NCBI RefSeq assembly: GCF_023229695.1
Contig: NZ_JALNYS010000008.1
Coordinates: 62,001 to 126,000 of the forward strand
Origin: Sulfuricurvum sp.
GTDB taxonomy: Bacteria; Campylobacterota; Campylobacteria; Campylobacterales; Sulfurimonadaceae
Direction: 5' to 3'
Length of the DNA stretch: 64,000 nucleotides
Under the pieces are notes generated by a model. It saw only the letters and a program-made list of their open reading frames with translations. It was not told the DNA's origin and searched no databases. Both the position numbers and the translations under genes were made by a program. Position 1 is the stretch's first letter. Every line of letters begins with the position of its first letter. Shown here in pieces: positions 28,386 to 37,914 of the stretch.

Positions 28386-30462
28386 ATATCTCTCTGTCGC
28401 TGATGAGACTCAAACCCTGCGCCATAAAGCAGAAGAGATCGTCAGTGCGAACGAACAGCATGATAGCAAAGCCATATCACCCGAAGAGACATCTCGGTTG
28501 CTCCACGAATTGCAAGTTCATCAGATTGAATTGGAGATGCAAAACGATGAACTGTGTCAAATACAAAATAAACTGGATGATGAACGGAATAACTATTTCA
28601 ATCTCTACGATTTGGCACCGGTGAGTTATTACACGCTTTCGACAGAGGGGATTATTTTAAATGCCAATCTTGCAACATCAACACGCTTGGGGATCAGCCG
28701 AAACAAACTGATCGGCAGACCCATTTCACACTACATCTACAAAGAGGATCAGGACAACTACTATTTCTATCGACAAAAATTAATTCAATCATCGGAAGAG
28801 ATATCCTGCGATGTACGAATGGTAAGGGCGGATAAAACCCTATTTTGGGCCCATTTGGTGACGGTTAGACGTGAGAATGAGCACCATATACCTGAATACC
28901 GTGTTGTACTCTACGATATTACGGAAGAAAAAAAGCAAAACGATTTGATTGCAAGAGCCGAAAGAGAGTGGACGGACGCGTTTGACGCCATCCAAGACGG
29001 CGTGATGCTCCATGATAAGGAGAACAATATTATGCGTGCTAATCAAGCGTATAAAGAGCTTTCCGGTGCTAAAAAGTTCAAAGAGATTATCGGAAAACCG
29101 TACTATGAAGTTTTCCCCAAACGCGACGGAGCGATGGATGAGGGGATTCAGGAACATGGTCAATTTTCAGAAGAAGAGTTTACCCTCGATAATGGCCATA
29201 TTTTTAAATCACGCACCTACCCGGTATTCAATAATGCCGGAGATTACAGTTTCGGGATTCTTCTCTTTGAAGATATCACCGACTTGCGGCACAAAGAAAA
29301 CGAGATTGTACAATTAAATTCTACCTTGAAACTGATCAGCCGTTGCAATGAGCTTTTGGTGCGCAGTACGAGTGAAAAAGCGTTGCTGACGTCGATTTGC
29401 ACCGAAATTATCAGTTCAGAGAAGTATGATTTTGCCGGTGTCTATGTCAAACATGACCAATTGATAAAATGCGACTATTACTCATTTTCGGAGCAGCGGA
29501 TCTTGCAGCTTGAAGAAATTGATTTTACCAGTGACATCTACCGTGGATGCCCTATCAACATCTGTATCAATCAAAACAACATTATTACTATCAATGATAT
29601 TGATAACGATCCGAAATGGTCCGAGTATCTCAAAAGCCATCGGGAGGTTTGCCCCGCAACACCTTATGACATGAAAGGATCGATGCTGATTCTTCCGCTC
29701 ACTCATAATACCGTTAGCCTGGGCGCCGTCGCCATCTATTCGAAATCCCCGCAATTATTCGACAACCAAAAATCAAGCCTTTTTAAAGAACTTTCGGACG
29801 ATATGGCGTATGGTATACATACCCTTCGACTTCGTAGAAATTTAACCGAATTAAATCTTGATCGTGACAAGATGATAATTCAGCTCCATGAAAGTCTTGA
29901 AGGGACGGTCCGTTCTATTGCCATGATGGTAGAAGCACGTGATACCTATACGGCAGGGCACCAAAATCGTGTGGCCCAATTAGCCGTTGCTATTGCCAAA
30001 GAGATGGATTTGAGTGAAAGTAAAATTGAGGGTTTAAGCTTGGCCGCATCCATTCATGATCTGGGAAAAATAAAAATCCCGGCCGAAATATTGAGCAAAC
30101 CGGGACAATTAAGCACGATTGAATATCTGTTTATCCAAACCCATCCCGAAGTGGGCTATGAAATTCTCAAAGAGGTTAAATTTCCATGGCCGATTGCTGA
30201 AATTATCCGACAGCATCACGAAAAGGTGGACGGATCAGGTTATCCAAGCGGGCTCAAAGGGGAGAATATTTTACTTGAGTCTCGAATTTTAGCGGTTGCG
30301 GACATTGTCGAAGCGATGGCCTCTCATCGTCCCTACCGTGCCGCATTGGGAATCAATGCGGCGTTGGATGAGATTAAAAAGGGACGTGGAGTCAAGTTGG
30401 ATGCTGCCGTGGTCGATGTGTGCGTCTCTCTTTTCGAAGAGAAACACTTTGATTTTTTGTAG
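28378..30462 (+). CDS. PAS-PAS-GAF-HD-GYP cyclic-di-GMP phosphodiesterase
   Basis: 694 aa. An N-terminal helical segment (ELQVHQIELEMQNDEL) precedes two PAS domains (about 70-180 and 195-300), a GAF-like domain (about 310-480) and a C-terminal HD-GYP domain. The HD-GYP signatures are AGHQNRVAQLA, HDLGKI (about 560), HHEKVDGSGYPSGL (about 613-626) and ADIVEAMASHRPYR. The domain hydrolyses cyclic di-GMP to pGpG/GMP. Overlap with the CheB-CheR-PAS gene implies coupled synthesis of the two sensors. Both lack a kinase. Confidence 0.93.
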   Translation: MPKYLSVADETQTLRHKAEEIVSANEQHDSKAISPEETSRLLHELQVHQIELEMQNDELCQIQNKLDDERNNYFNLYDLAPVSYYTLSTEGIILNANLATSTRLGISRNKLIGRPISHYIYKEDQDNYYFYRQKLIQSSEEISCDVRMVRADKTLFWAHLVTVRRENEHHIPEYRVVLYDITEEKKQNDLIARAEREWTDAFDAIQDGVMLHDKENNIMRANQAYKELSGAKKFKEIIGKPYYEVFPKRDGAMDEGIQEHGQFSEEEFTLDNGHIFKSRTYPVFNNAGDYSFGILLFEDITDLRHKENEIVQLNSTLKLISRCNELLVRSTSEKALLTSICTEIISSEKYDFAGVYVKHDQLIKCDYYSFSEQRILQLEEIDFTSDIYRGCPINICINQNNIITINDIDNDPKWSEYLKSHREVCPATPYDMKGSMLILPLTHNTVSLGAVAIYSKSPQLFDNQKSSLFKELSDDMAYGIHTLRLRRNLTELNLDRDKMIIQLHESLEGTVRSIAMMVEARDTYTAGHQNRVAQLAVAIAKEMDLSESKIEGLSLAASIHDLGKIKIPAEILSKPGQLSTIEYLFIQTHPEVGYEILKEVKFPWPIAEIIRQHHEKVDGSGYPSGLKGENILLESRILAVADIVEAMASHRPYRAALGINAALDEIKKGRGVKLDAAVVDVCVSLFEEKHFDFL

Positions 30463-30480
30463 AGAAGCTTTTGAGCAGGG

Positions 30481-32577
30481 TTAATCGTACGGTTTCTCCT
30501 TCTCTTCACTTTTTTCCCCTTTGTTGCCCCCCCATGGAGAGTCTAACAACGCCGGTATTTGCGAAGCAAGAAGCGGTCTAAAATAATAGTACCCCTGAGC
30601 GATTGGACACCCCTCTTGAAGTAAAAACTTCCCTTGTGCTTCGGTTTCAATCCCCTCCGCTACGATTTTAAGTTGCAGCCCTTTGCAAAGGTGGATAATG
30701 GATTTGACGATTTCACCGTCTGCCTGATTATAGGGGAGATTATCGACAAACGATTTATCGATTTTGAGTTTATTGATGGGTAGATTTTTCAGATAGGCCA
30801 ACGAGGAGTATCCGGTACCGAAATCGTCAATGGCCAATTTCAAACCGCTCTCAGAAAGCTGTGTGAGGATATTTTTAGAATATTCCGGGTTGTTCATAAT
30901 AATACTTTCGGTCAATTCAAGTTCAATCCAATCGGGATTGCATCGGTATTGTTTCAAGAGAGCGGGGACCACTTTTTCCAAATTACCGTGGATCAGCTGT
31001 TTGGCTGAAATATTGACGGCAATGTATCCCGGATTCAGCCCTTGAGATCTCCATTGCATCATTTGTCGGCACGCCTCTTCGAGGATCCATTCACCGATTT
31101 CGATAATCAAACCGGTCTCTTCGGCAATCGGAATAAATTTAAGAGGCGAGATCAGCCCGATCTCCGGATTATTCCATCGTATCAGGGCTTCAAATCCGAT
31201 GATTTCTCCGCGTGACATATCCACCTGCGGCTGATAATAGAGGATCAATTCATCATGGGAGAGTGCTTTGCGTAAACTGTTTTCGAGTGTTAACCGTTCA
31301 TAAACCCGCTGCGTCATCTCCTGCGTGTAAAACTTATAGGTATTTTTCCCTTCTGCTTTCGCCTGATACATGGCCGAATCGGCATTACGAAGCAACTCCT
31401 CGGCATTATGGGCGTCTTTTGGAAAAAAGCTGGCTCCTGCGCTGCACGTGATAAAAATTTCATAACTATCAATCATTAACGGATCACTTAGCATTTTCAA
31501 GAACCGTTTGATAATCACTTCCGTATCGTGAAAATTCTGAGCATTTTCAACGATAATGGCAAATTCATCCCCGCCGAATCGGGCAATGGACTCCTTTCCG
31601 ATGGCTTCATTGAGCCGGATCGCAACCTCTTGCAAAACGCGGTCCCCGATACTGTGTCCGAAAGAGTCATTGATCTCTTTAAATCGGTCTAAATCGATAA
31701 ACCACACGGCAAACGGTTCAGATGTATCCTTATGGCGTCCGATCAGCTGCGTCAGTTTCTCTACAAAATGGAGCCGATTCGGTATATCCGTCAAAGAGTC
31801 ATAGTGGGCGGAATACTCCAGAATATCTCTTTGCGATACCAGTATTTTTTGTTTCTCTTCGAGTTCGGCAAGGGCAATTCTCAGGTTGACCTGTATCCCC
31901 AGCAAATTGTTCTCCGCTTTTTTAATCGTTCGAGAGACGATATACGCCAAAACGATGAGGAGTAAAAAAGTGATAGCGATGACCCATATGATCATCAATT
32001 TTGCTTCGGCGATATGTTTGTCCGCTTGTGAAGTGTTATTGAACTGAAAGGTGTAGAGTTCATCCAGTAAAAAATCTTCATATTGTTTCAGATAAGCGAT
32101 ATTATTGTTCAAATCCCGTATCTTGATATAATATACACTGTTCTCGTTGGCGTTCAGACCTTCCCCCAAACGTCTTAAGAGTGATTTTTCCATCATATTT
32201 TGTTTGGAAAAATTTTCATCTTTCAACAGAATTTCTATTTTTTCAAGTTCTGACAACACGATATTTCGAAATTGAAACCACTCTTTTTTATCTCCGATTG
32301 AAGGGGTTAACACAGCAAAGCGTTTATTGAACTCCTCTTTGGATTGGATGAGCGTATGGGTCTGTTTTTCCAGATCTGAGGTGGTCAGGAGCCGTTCCGT
32401 ATCGTATTTCAGAACAAACAGGGCTTCATACGCCGATTTGCTCAACTGTTGATCGGCGATGATCTGTTCATAATCGCGCAGCAGCAACAGTAACAAGGTG
32501 CCAACGGCAATAGAGCCCCCCAATATGGCTGCAAAACTGAAATTGGCGATTTTCCGAAGCGTTAGGGTGTTGAACAT
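30481..32577 (-). CDS. membrane GGDEF-EAL protein
   Basis: About 698 aa. A first membrane helix at residues about 13-34, a roughly 160-residue periplasmic helical sensor and a second helix near 195-215 precede GGDEF (RFGGDEF about residue 333) and EAL (GFEALIRW about 462, with DDFGTGYSSL and KIDKSFV) domains. Both catalytic motifs look intact, so it could make and/or degrade cyclic di-GMP. The ATG at 32577 is one base past the stop of the solute-binding lipoprotein gene upstream, so the two are likely a sensor pair. An in-frame extension to 32661 would overlap that gene by about 83 bp and is rejected. Confidence 0.92.
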   Translation of the reverse strand: MFNTLTLRKIANFSFAAILGGSIAVGTLLLLLLRDYEQIIADQQLSKSAYEALFVLKYDTERLLTTSDLEKQTHTLIQSKEEFNKRFAVLTPSIGDKKEWFQFRNIVLSELEKIEILLKDENFSKQNMMEKSLLRRLGEGLNANENSVYYIKIRDLNNNIAYLKQYEDFLLDELYTFQFNNTSQADKHIAEAKLMIIWVIAITFLLLIVLAYIVSRTIKKAENNLLGIQVNLRIALAELEEKQKILVSQRDILEYSAHYDSLTDIPNRLHFVEKLTQLIGRHKDTSEPFAVWFIDLDRFKEINDSFGHSIGDRVLQEVAIRLNEAIGKESIARFGGDEFAIIVENAQNFHDTEVIIKRFLKMLSDPLMIDSYEIFITCSAGASFFPKDAHNAEELLRNADSAMYQAKAEGKNTYKFYTQEMTQRVYERLTLENSLRKALSHDELILYYQPQVDMSRGEIIGFEALIRWNNPEIGLISPLKFIPIAEETGLIIEIGEWILEEACRQMMQWRSQGLNPGYIAVNISAKQLIHGNLEKVVPALLKQYRCNPDWIELELTESIIMNNPEYSKNILTQLSESGLKLAIDDFGTGYSSLAYLKNLPINKLKIDKSFVDNLPYNQADGEIVKSIIHLCKGLQLKIVAEGIETEAQGKFLLQEGCPIAQGYYYFRPLLASQIPALLDSPWGGNKGEKSEEKEKPYD

Positions 32578-32578
32578 A

Positions 32579-34066
32579 TTAGTTGAGTGAGGATTTATAA
32601 AAGGCGCTTTGTTTTCGGCGCCCCATTTTATCCGTAATGTTTTCCCATTTTTCAGCAGCACGGTTGAGTGCTTCTTGCGGTGTCAGCTCTCCCATTACCG
32701 CTTTGTAGGCGTAGCTGTCGATCGCTTGGTAATATTCTCCGGCCCCCGGTATCGTAATGTCGTAAACAACATTCGGATTGGAGAGCGAAACGGTGATCGC
32801 ATCGAGATACGCTTTGGCCGACGGTGTTGAAAAACCGGCACGGTTCCATGCGGAGGGGTCATTGAAATGGGAATAGCGGGAGGGATTGACGGCCGTACCG
32901 TTCGTTGCCGTCAGCACTTTTGTCATCTGCTTCGAAGTCATGTGCGCCGCAAAGGCAAACGCAAGCTCTTTGTTTTTAGAATCTTTATTCACTAGGAACA
33001 TCCAGTTTCCGCTGATGGACGAGACACGGTTCGGACGCTTTTCCCATGTAAAGGTTTTCGAATTGTATACCGTATCGGAGCCCGGTATCTGAGCATAGCC
33101 GACTTTCTCTTTGACAATCGAAACGGGCGAGTTGGCGGCAAAAATACCCATGTCTGCCCAATCCATTGCCATTGCCACTTCCCCGGAGACGAAACTGTTA
33201 CGGACGTCATGCCCTGCAAAACTTGCCATACCCGGAGGGCCGAAACGGATAAAATCGACATAATCATTCAGGGCTTTGACGAATGCGGGATTGTTGATAC
33301 GCGGCTTCATCGTTTCCGGATCGAAATAATAGGCTTTGTCGTCGGGATGCTTCGCATACGCGGCAGCTTGTGCCAAAAACTGAAGCATGGAGATATCATT
33401 TTTGACCCTGAGCCCGGCCATTCCATACTCGATTTTACCGTCTCCGTCCCAATCCCATCCGTTAAAAAATTCGGCGACCTCTCTGAATGCTTTCCAGGTT
33501 GCGGGAGGGGCCAGAGGATATCCGTATCGATCTTGAAAAGCGGATCGATTCTTTGGATTTTCAAAAATATCTTTTCGATAATAAAGATTGATACAATCGC
33601 CGTCATAAGGGAGTCCGTAAGCTTTGCCGTTCCAGGATAAAACGCTATTGCGGTAAATGGGTAAAACGTCTTCCCAGTCAATCTCCTTTTTGATCGCTTC
33701 GGGGATGGGTTCAATGTGGTTATTTCCCAATAAAGTTCCGTTCCACATTGAGATAACGACAAAAATATCATAATTCAGATTTGGATCCTTTAGGGATTGA
33801 TCGATTTTTTCGATGGTTTCATTCCAACTCGGGGTGACAACGCGAACTTTCCCCCCCGTTTTTTTCTCAAAAGCTCCGATTTCATCCAAAATCGGCCCTC
33901 GGATCAATCTCGCTTCCAGAGTCGGCACAATAAGGACAATGGATTGCCCTTCATACGGTTTTTTGACCGAAGAGGGTGACCCCTTCTCCGTCTCTTTCGT
34001 AGAATCGCATCCCGTTAAAAAAAAGAGGGCACTGACCAAACCGATCATAACGACAGCAATCTTCAT
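32579..34066 (-). CDS. ABC-type solute-binding lipoprotein (sugar-type, family 1)
   Basis: 495 aa periplasmic binding protein with a lipoprotein signal (ALFFLTGC, acylated Cys near residue 20) and the fold markers of the family-1 extracellular solute-binding proteins (SWNETIEKIDQ, YGLPYDGDC, GEVAMAMDWADMG). No permease or ATPase gene is adjacent. The next gene on the same strand, one base on, is a membrane GGDEF-EAL protein, which suggests that ligand binding here feeds signalling rather than transport. Confidence 0.88.
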   Translation of the reverse strand: MKIAVVMIGLVSALFFLTGCDSTKETEKGSPSSVKKPYEGQSIVLIVPTLEARLIRGPILDEIGAFEKKTGGKVRVVTPSWNETIEKIDQSLKDPNLNYDIFVVISMWNGTLLGNNHIEPIPEAIKKEIDWEDVLPIYRNSVLSWNGKAYGLPYDGDCINLYYRKDIFENPKNRSAFQDRYGYPLAPPATWKAFREVAEFFNGWDWDGDGKIEYGMAGLRVKNDISMLQFLAQAAAYAKHPDDKAYYFDPETMKPRINNPAFVKALNDYVDFIRFGPPGMASFAGHDVRNSFVSGEVAMAMDWADMGIFAANSPVSIVKEKVGYAQIPGSDTVYNSKTFTWEKRPNRVSSISGNWMFLVNKDSKNKELAFAFAAHMTSKQMTKVLTATNGTAVNPSRYSHFNDPSAWNRAGFSTPSAKAYLDAITVSLSNPNVVYDITIPGAGEYYQAIDSYAYKAVMGELTPQEALNRAAEKWENITDKMGRRKQSAFYKSSLN

Positions 34067-34262
34067 CCTCGTTGGTAGCTCCGATACTTATAATTTCATT
34101 AAAAGAATAAAATATTCTGAAAAATATACTAAACACGTAGAATATAATAGAGGTGATTTTGTTTACCTTAACAAATTCAAAACAAAGATCTTAGATCACG
34201 CTATTTGGTAAACGCAACCAAAGGAGGAGCCGCGCTTTAAAACTCTTTCAACTCTTATAGGC

Positions 34263-34268
34263 TATAAT
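34263..34268 (+). promoter_or_regulatory. -10 element upstream of leuD
   Basis: TATAAT, within GGCTATAATCC, lies 32 bp before the leuD ATG at 34300. It is a good sigma-70 -10 box. Epsilonproteobacterial promoters often lack a conserved -35, and none is obvious here. Confidence 0.5.
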
Positions 34269-34299
34269 CCCTTTAATTTTACGTACCAGAGGAAGTTTG

Positions 34300-34803
34300 A
34301 TGCAAAAAATTGAAGGGAAAGTTTGGAATTTCGGTAAAGATATCGATACCGACCTCATTATTGCCGCCCGTTATCTGAATACTTCGAATCCGCAAGAGCT
34401 TGCTAAACACGTCATGGAAGATGCCGATCCGACATTTGTAACCAAAATGGCTCCGGGTGATATTATCGTTGCCGATGAAAACTTCGGATGCGGTTCATCG
34501 CGCGAACATGCTCCGATCGCCCTTAAAGCTGCCGGGGTTGCGGCTATTATTGCGCCGACGTTTGCCCGAATTTTTTACCGCAACGCGTTTAATATGGGAT
34601 TGCCGATTTTTGAGCTTCCGGAGAGTTTGGAAATCAAAGAGGGGGAGAGTGTCAGTATCGATATGGATGCAGGGACAATCACCAATACTACAACGGGCAA
34701 ACATTATCGCTTTACCCCCATTCCGCCGTTCATGCAAGAGTTGCTGAGTGCCGGGGGATTGATGAACTACGCAAATGCAGAAATTGCCGCACAGGAGAAA
34801 TAA
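34300..34803 (+). CDS. leuD: 3-isopropylmalate dehydratase small subunit
   Basis: 167 aa swivel-domain subunit that with LeuC isomerises 2- to 3-isopropylmalate in leucine synthesis. Signatures are DIDTDLIIAARYL, the FGCGSSREHAP active-site loop and the TFARIFYRNAFNMG helix. The in-frame TTG at 34297 is passed over for the ATG at 34300. leuC is not in the window. leuB follows after 2 bp. Confidence 0.95.
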   Translation: MQKIEGKVWNFGKDIDTDLIIAARYLNTSNPQELAKHVMEDADPTFVTKMAPGDIIVADENFGCGSSREHAPIALKAAGVAAIIAPTFARIFYRNAFNMGLPIFELPESLEIKEGESVSIDMDAGTITNTTTGKHYRFTPIPPFMQELLSAGGLMNYANAEIAAQEK

Positions 34804-34805
34804 GG

Positions 34806-35882
34806 ATGAAAAGCTATACGATTGCACTGATCAAAGGGGACGGTATCGGCCCTGAAATTATCGATGAAGCGGTAAAAGTTCTCGATGCCGTGGCCTCGTG
34901 CGAAGATATCGAGTTCAATTACAAAGAAGCATTGATGGGGGGGTGCGCTTTTGATGCAACAGGCGATCCGCTCCCCCAAGAGACCATCGATATTTCATTG
35001 AGCAGCGACGCCGTCTTATTCGGTGCCATCGGCGGCCAAAAATGGGACACCCTCCCCAGAGAAAAACGTCCGGAAAGCGGTTTGCTCCGTTTCCGTAAAG
35101 AGCTCGGCGTATTTGCGAATCTCCGTCCGGCAACCGTATATGACGAACTAATCAATGCCAGTTCATTGAAACCTGAGATCGTTAAAGGGGTCGATTTGAT
35201 GGTGGTACGTGAGCTTATCGGCGGCATCTATTTCGGTGAGCCCAAGGGGCGCGACGAAAACAAGGGATGGAACACGATGGTCTACAGCCGTGACGAAGTG
35301 ATCCGGATTGCTCACGTAGCCTTTAAAATTGCGATGGAGCGCTCCAAGCGTGTGTGCTCCGTCGATAAAGCCAATGTCCTAGACGTAAGCCAGTTATGGC
35401 GCGAAGTGGTTGAAGAGGTGGCAAAAGAGTATCCGGAAGTGGAACTCAGCCACATGTACGTCGATAATGCGGCCATGCAGCTGATCCGTGATCCGAAACA
35501 GTTTGACGTCATTCTGACCGGGAATATTTTCGGAGATATTTTGAGCGATGAAGCCAGTATGCTTTCGGGTTCGATCGGTCTGCTTCCGTCCGCTTCGGTC
35601 GGTTCCGCGATCGGTGTATACGAACCGATTCACGGTTCAGCTCCCGACATCGCGGGGCAGGGGATCGCCAATCCGATTGCGACCATCGCCAGCGCATCGA
35701 TGATGCTCCGGTTTGCATTGAATGAGCATCGCGCTGCTGACCGTATTGATTACGGTATCAAACAAGCGCTGGCTGAGGGGTATCGCACAAAAGACATCGG
35801 CAATTTTGATGCCAAAGAGATCTGCTCTACCAGTGAAATGGGTTCAATTATCGCTAATTTTGCTGCAAAATGCAAACTCTAA
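34806..35882 (+). CDS. leuB: 3-isopropylmalate dehydrogenase
   Basis: 358 aa NAD-dependent decarboxylating dehydrogenase, third step of leucine synthesis. It shows LIKGDGIGPEI at the start, RPESGLLRFRKELGVFANLRP (substrate loop), VRELIGGIYFGEPKG, the Lys/Asp metal sites in VDKANVL and GNIFGDILSDEASML, and the adenine-binding EPIHGSAPDIAGQGIANP. It is coupled with leuD and overlaps the small TPR-like gene by 13 bp at its 3' end. Confidence 0.97.
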   Translation: MKSYTIALIKGDGIGPEIIDEAVKVLDAVASCEDIEFNYKEALMGGCAFDATGDPLPQETIDISLSSDAVLFGAIGGQKWDTLPREKRPESGLLRFRKELGVFANLRPATVYDELINASSLKPEIVKGVDLMVVRELIGGIYFGEPKGRDENKGWNTMVYSRDEVIRIAHVAFKIAMERSKRVCSVDKANVLDVSQLWREVVEEVAKEYPEVELSHMYVDNAAMQLIRDPKQFDVILTGNIFGDILSDEASMLSGSIGLLPSASVGSAIGVYEPIHGSAPDIAGQGIANPIATIASASMMLRFALNEHRAADRIDYGIKQALAEGYRTKDIGNFDAKEICSTSEMGSIIANFAAKCKL

Positions 35883-36118
35883 CCCTTGCCAATATTTATG
35901 AACTTCAGGGGCTTAAAGAAGATGCCCTTGAAATTTACAAAGAGATTTTAAAAAAAGACCCCAGTAATACCGATGCAAAAATTGCGGTGCGCCGCCTTTC
36001 GGGGATGCGGAAAAAATTTCTCGGGGTCAATAACGAAATGAAAGCTTTTTTTGTCCAAATGGATGATGAAGCCGAGTTTATTCAATTTGAAAGGTGGTTG
36101 ATGCGCGCATGGAATTAA
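35870..36118 (+). CDS. small TPR-like protein
   Basis: 82 aa. The first 40 residues form a tetratricopeptide-like helix pair (LANIYELQGLKEDALEIYKEILKKDPSNTDAK-type pattern) and the remainder is short and charged. The function is not known. It overlaps leuB by 13 bp and the CiaD-like gene by 10 bp, so it is within one transcript running from leuD to trmL. Confidence 0.75.
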   Translation: MQTLTLANIYELQGLKEDALEIYKEILKKDPSNTDAKIAVRRLSGMRKKFLGVNNEMKAFFVQMDDEAEFIQFERWLMRAWN

Positions 36119-36441
36119 AAGATGTCATTTTATCTACATTAGCCGAAATCGAAGAGATCACGACCGCTCCCGAACCGATTGAATCCCCCATATTCGTCAA
36201 AAAAGATGAGCCTCTAGCGTATCGTCATGAAAAAGAAGAGATATTCACCGAACCCGAGCCGCACGTACGGGATGATGAAGCACGGATGCTTGAAGGGATA
36301 CGGGAACGGTTGCTTGTTTTGTTTGAAGGGTTTCAGTCTCCTAATAATGTTCAGATTGAAGCCAAAGTCGATTTGACACTGAATTTTTTTGAATACCTTT
36401 TAGCGACCATCGACAACCGATTAGATACCATTAAAAAGTGA
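36109..36441 (+). CDS. CiaD-like domain protein
   Basis: 110 aa, acidic and helical. The N-terminus MELKDVILSTLAEIEE and the C-terminal VDLTLNFFEYLLATIDNRLD resemble the CiaD-like family. In C. jejuni, as I recall, ciaD is also near purU, and purU follows here by 10 bp. CiaD in Campylobacter is a secreted effector, but that role must not be transferred to this probably environmental organism. A cytosolic housekeeping role of the family is more likely. The ATG at 36109 is chosen over the open-frame start at 36094. Confidence 0.6.
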   Translation: MELKDVILSTLAEIEEITTAPEPIESPIFVKKDEPLAYRHEKEEIFTEPEPHVRDDEARMLEGIRERLLVLFEGFQSPNNVQIEAKVDLTLNFFEYLLATIDNRLDTIKK

Positions 36442-36451
36442 TGATTGACGC

Positions 36452-37291
36452 ATGAATGAACAATACCGGATACTGATCCATTGCAATGATGAAAAAGGGC
36501 TCGTTTATAAAGTATCGAGTATCTTATTTCACCGGAATCTCAATATTATCTCGAATAACGAATTTGTGGACAAAGGGCAAAATAAATTTTTTATGCGCAG
36601 TGTCGTCGCCGGTGAAATCGATCCCGACGCCCTTCGAAACGAGCTTGCCGCCGCACTGCCAAGCGGTGCTAATCTGGAGGTGATCGTCCCCCGTAAAAAA
36701 CGGATTGTCCTGATGGCTACAAAAGAGTCCCATGCCCTCGGTGATATTTTGATCCGTTACGAAGCGGGAGAGCTGGACGCGATTATCGTAGGGGTCGTCT
36801 CGAATTACGATCTTCTTGAGCCGCTGGTCACCAAATTCGATATTCCGTTTTATACCGTCTCGCATGTAGGGTGCGACCGCGATGAACATGAACGGCGGGT
36901 ATTGGAACAGCTCTCTTTATTCGGTGAAATCGATTATATTGTCTTGGCCAAATACATGCGTATCTTGACGCCGCGCTTTGTCGAAGCGTATGAAGATAAA
37001 ATCATTAATATCCATCACTCGTTTCTCCCTGCATTTATCGGTGCCAATCCGTATAAACAAGCGTATGAGAGGGGGGTGAAGATTATCGGTGCCACCGCCC
37101 ATTTTGTCAATAACCATTTGGACGAAGGTCCGATTATCGCGCAAGACGTTATCCATGTCAATCATGCCTACGGATGGGAAGAGATGCAGCGTTCGGGACG
37201 CGATGTCGAAAAAATCGTCCTCTCCAAAGCATTGAAATTGGCACTCGAAGACCGGATTTTTGTCCACACCAATAAAACGATAATTTTTTAA
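36452..37291 (+). CDS. purU: formyltetrahydrofolate deformylase
   Basis: 279 aa. An N-terminal ACT domain (residues 1 to about 80: YRILIHCNDEKGLVYKVSS) is followed by a formyltransferase-fold hydrolase domain with NIHHSFLPAFIGANPY and GATAHFVNNHLDEGPII, which hold the catalytic Asn/His/Asp. It releases formate from 10-formyl-THF, balancing one-carbon pools or supplying formate to purine synthesis. The trmL ATG follows its stop directly. Confidence 0.95.
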   Translation: MNEQYRILIHCNDEKGLVYKVSSILFHRNLNIISNNEFVDKGQNKFFMRSVVAGEIDPDALRNELAAALPSGANLEVIVPRKKRIVLMATKESHALGDILIRYEAGELDAIIVGVVSNYDLLEPLVTKFDIPFYTVSHVGCDRDEHERRVLEQLSLFGEIDYIVLAKYMRILTPRFVEAYEDKIINIHHSFLPAFIGANPYKQAYERGVKIIGATAHFVNNHLDEGPIIAQDVIHVNHAYGWEEMQRSGRDVEKIVLSKALKLALEDRIFVHTNKTIIF

Positions 37292-37762
37292 ATGTTTCAT
37301 ATTGTTTTAGTTCATCCCCAAATCCCGAACAATACCGGAGCAATCGGTCGCCTTTGCGTCAATACCGGCTCCTCGTTGCATCTTATCAAACCCATCGGTT
37401 TTGATATCGATGAAAAAGCGGTGCGACGCGCCGGACTTGATTATTGGCATAAAATCGATTTGCATGTGTGGGAGAATCTTGAAGCGTTTTTTCAAGCACA
37501 TCCTCCAAGCAAAAAATGCTATTTTGCCACGACAAAAACCGATACCCCTTATTTCCAGATGCCGTTTGCTCCGGGAGATTATCTCTTTTTCGGAAGCGAA
37601 ACGGCCGGTATACCGGCTGAAGTGCTGCAACAGTTCCCCGATCAGTGCATGACGATCCCCATGACGAGAGAGGGGCGCAGCCTCAATCTCGCCATCAGTA
37701 CCGGCATCATCGTGTATGAAGCGATCAAGCAAAATTTTGAAACCTACAAAGAGGAGATGTAA
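37292..37762 (+). CDS. trmL: tRNA (cytidine(34)-2'-O)-methyltransferase
   Basis: 156 aa SPOUT methyltransferase with the knotted AdoMet site YLFFGSETAGIP and MTREGRSLNLAISTGIIVYEA, and the N-terminal HPQIPNNTGAIGRLC. It 2'-O-methylates the wobble base of tRNA-Leu isoacceptors. It abuts purU with no gap and its stop overlaps the ATG of the 50-codon ORF that follows. Confidence 0.93.
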   Translation: MFHIVLVHPQIPNNTGAIGRLCVNTGSSLHLIKPIGFDIDEKAVRRAGLDYWHKIDLHVWENLEAFFQAHPPSKKCYFATTKTDTPYFQMPFAPGDYLFFGSETAGIPAEVLQQFPDQCMTIPMTREGRSLNLAISTGIIVYEAIKQNFETYKEEM

Positions 37763-37914
37763 TGCTACAGATACTCGATTCCCTTATGCTCCTTTTATTT
37801 GTCCTTTTCCTCATCTATATTTTTCGGGGATATCACCTCTCCAAACGTAAACAAGACGCAAAGGATACGACGGATAGTTCCAATCCATCCGATAACAGCG
37901 GGGAGAAAAGTTAA
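37762..37914 (+). CDS. small single-pass membrane protein, 50 aa
   Basis: A 50-codon ORF starting in TAATG overlap with the trmL stop, preceded by GAGGAGATGT that supplies a strong RBS. The translation begins MLQILDSLMLLLFVLFLIYI, one strongly hydrophobic helix, then RGYHLSKRKQ and a polar Ser/Asp/Asn-rich tail. A single helix followed by positive charges predicts N-out/C-in topology. I know no function. It may be the last gene of the leuD-trmL transcript. Confidence 0.65.
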   Translation: MLQILDSLMLLLFVLFLIYIFRGYHLSKRKQDAKDTTDSSNPSDNSGEKS

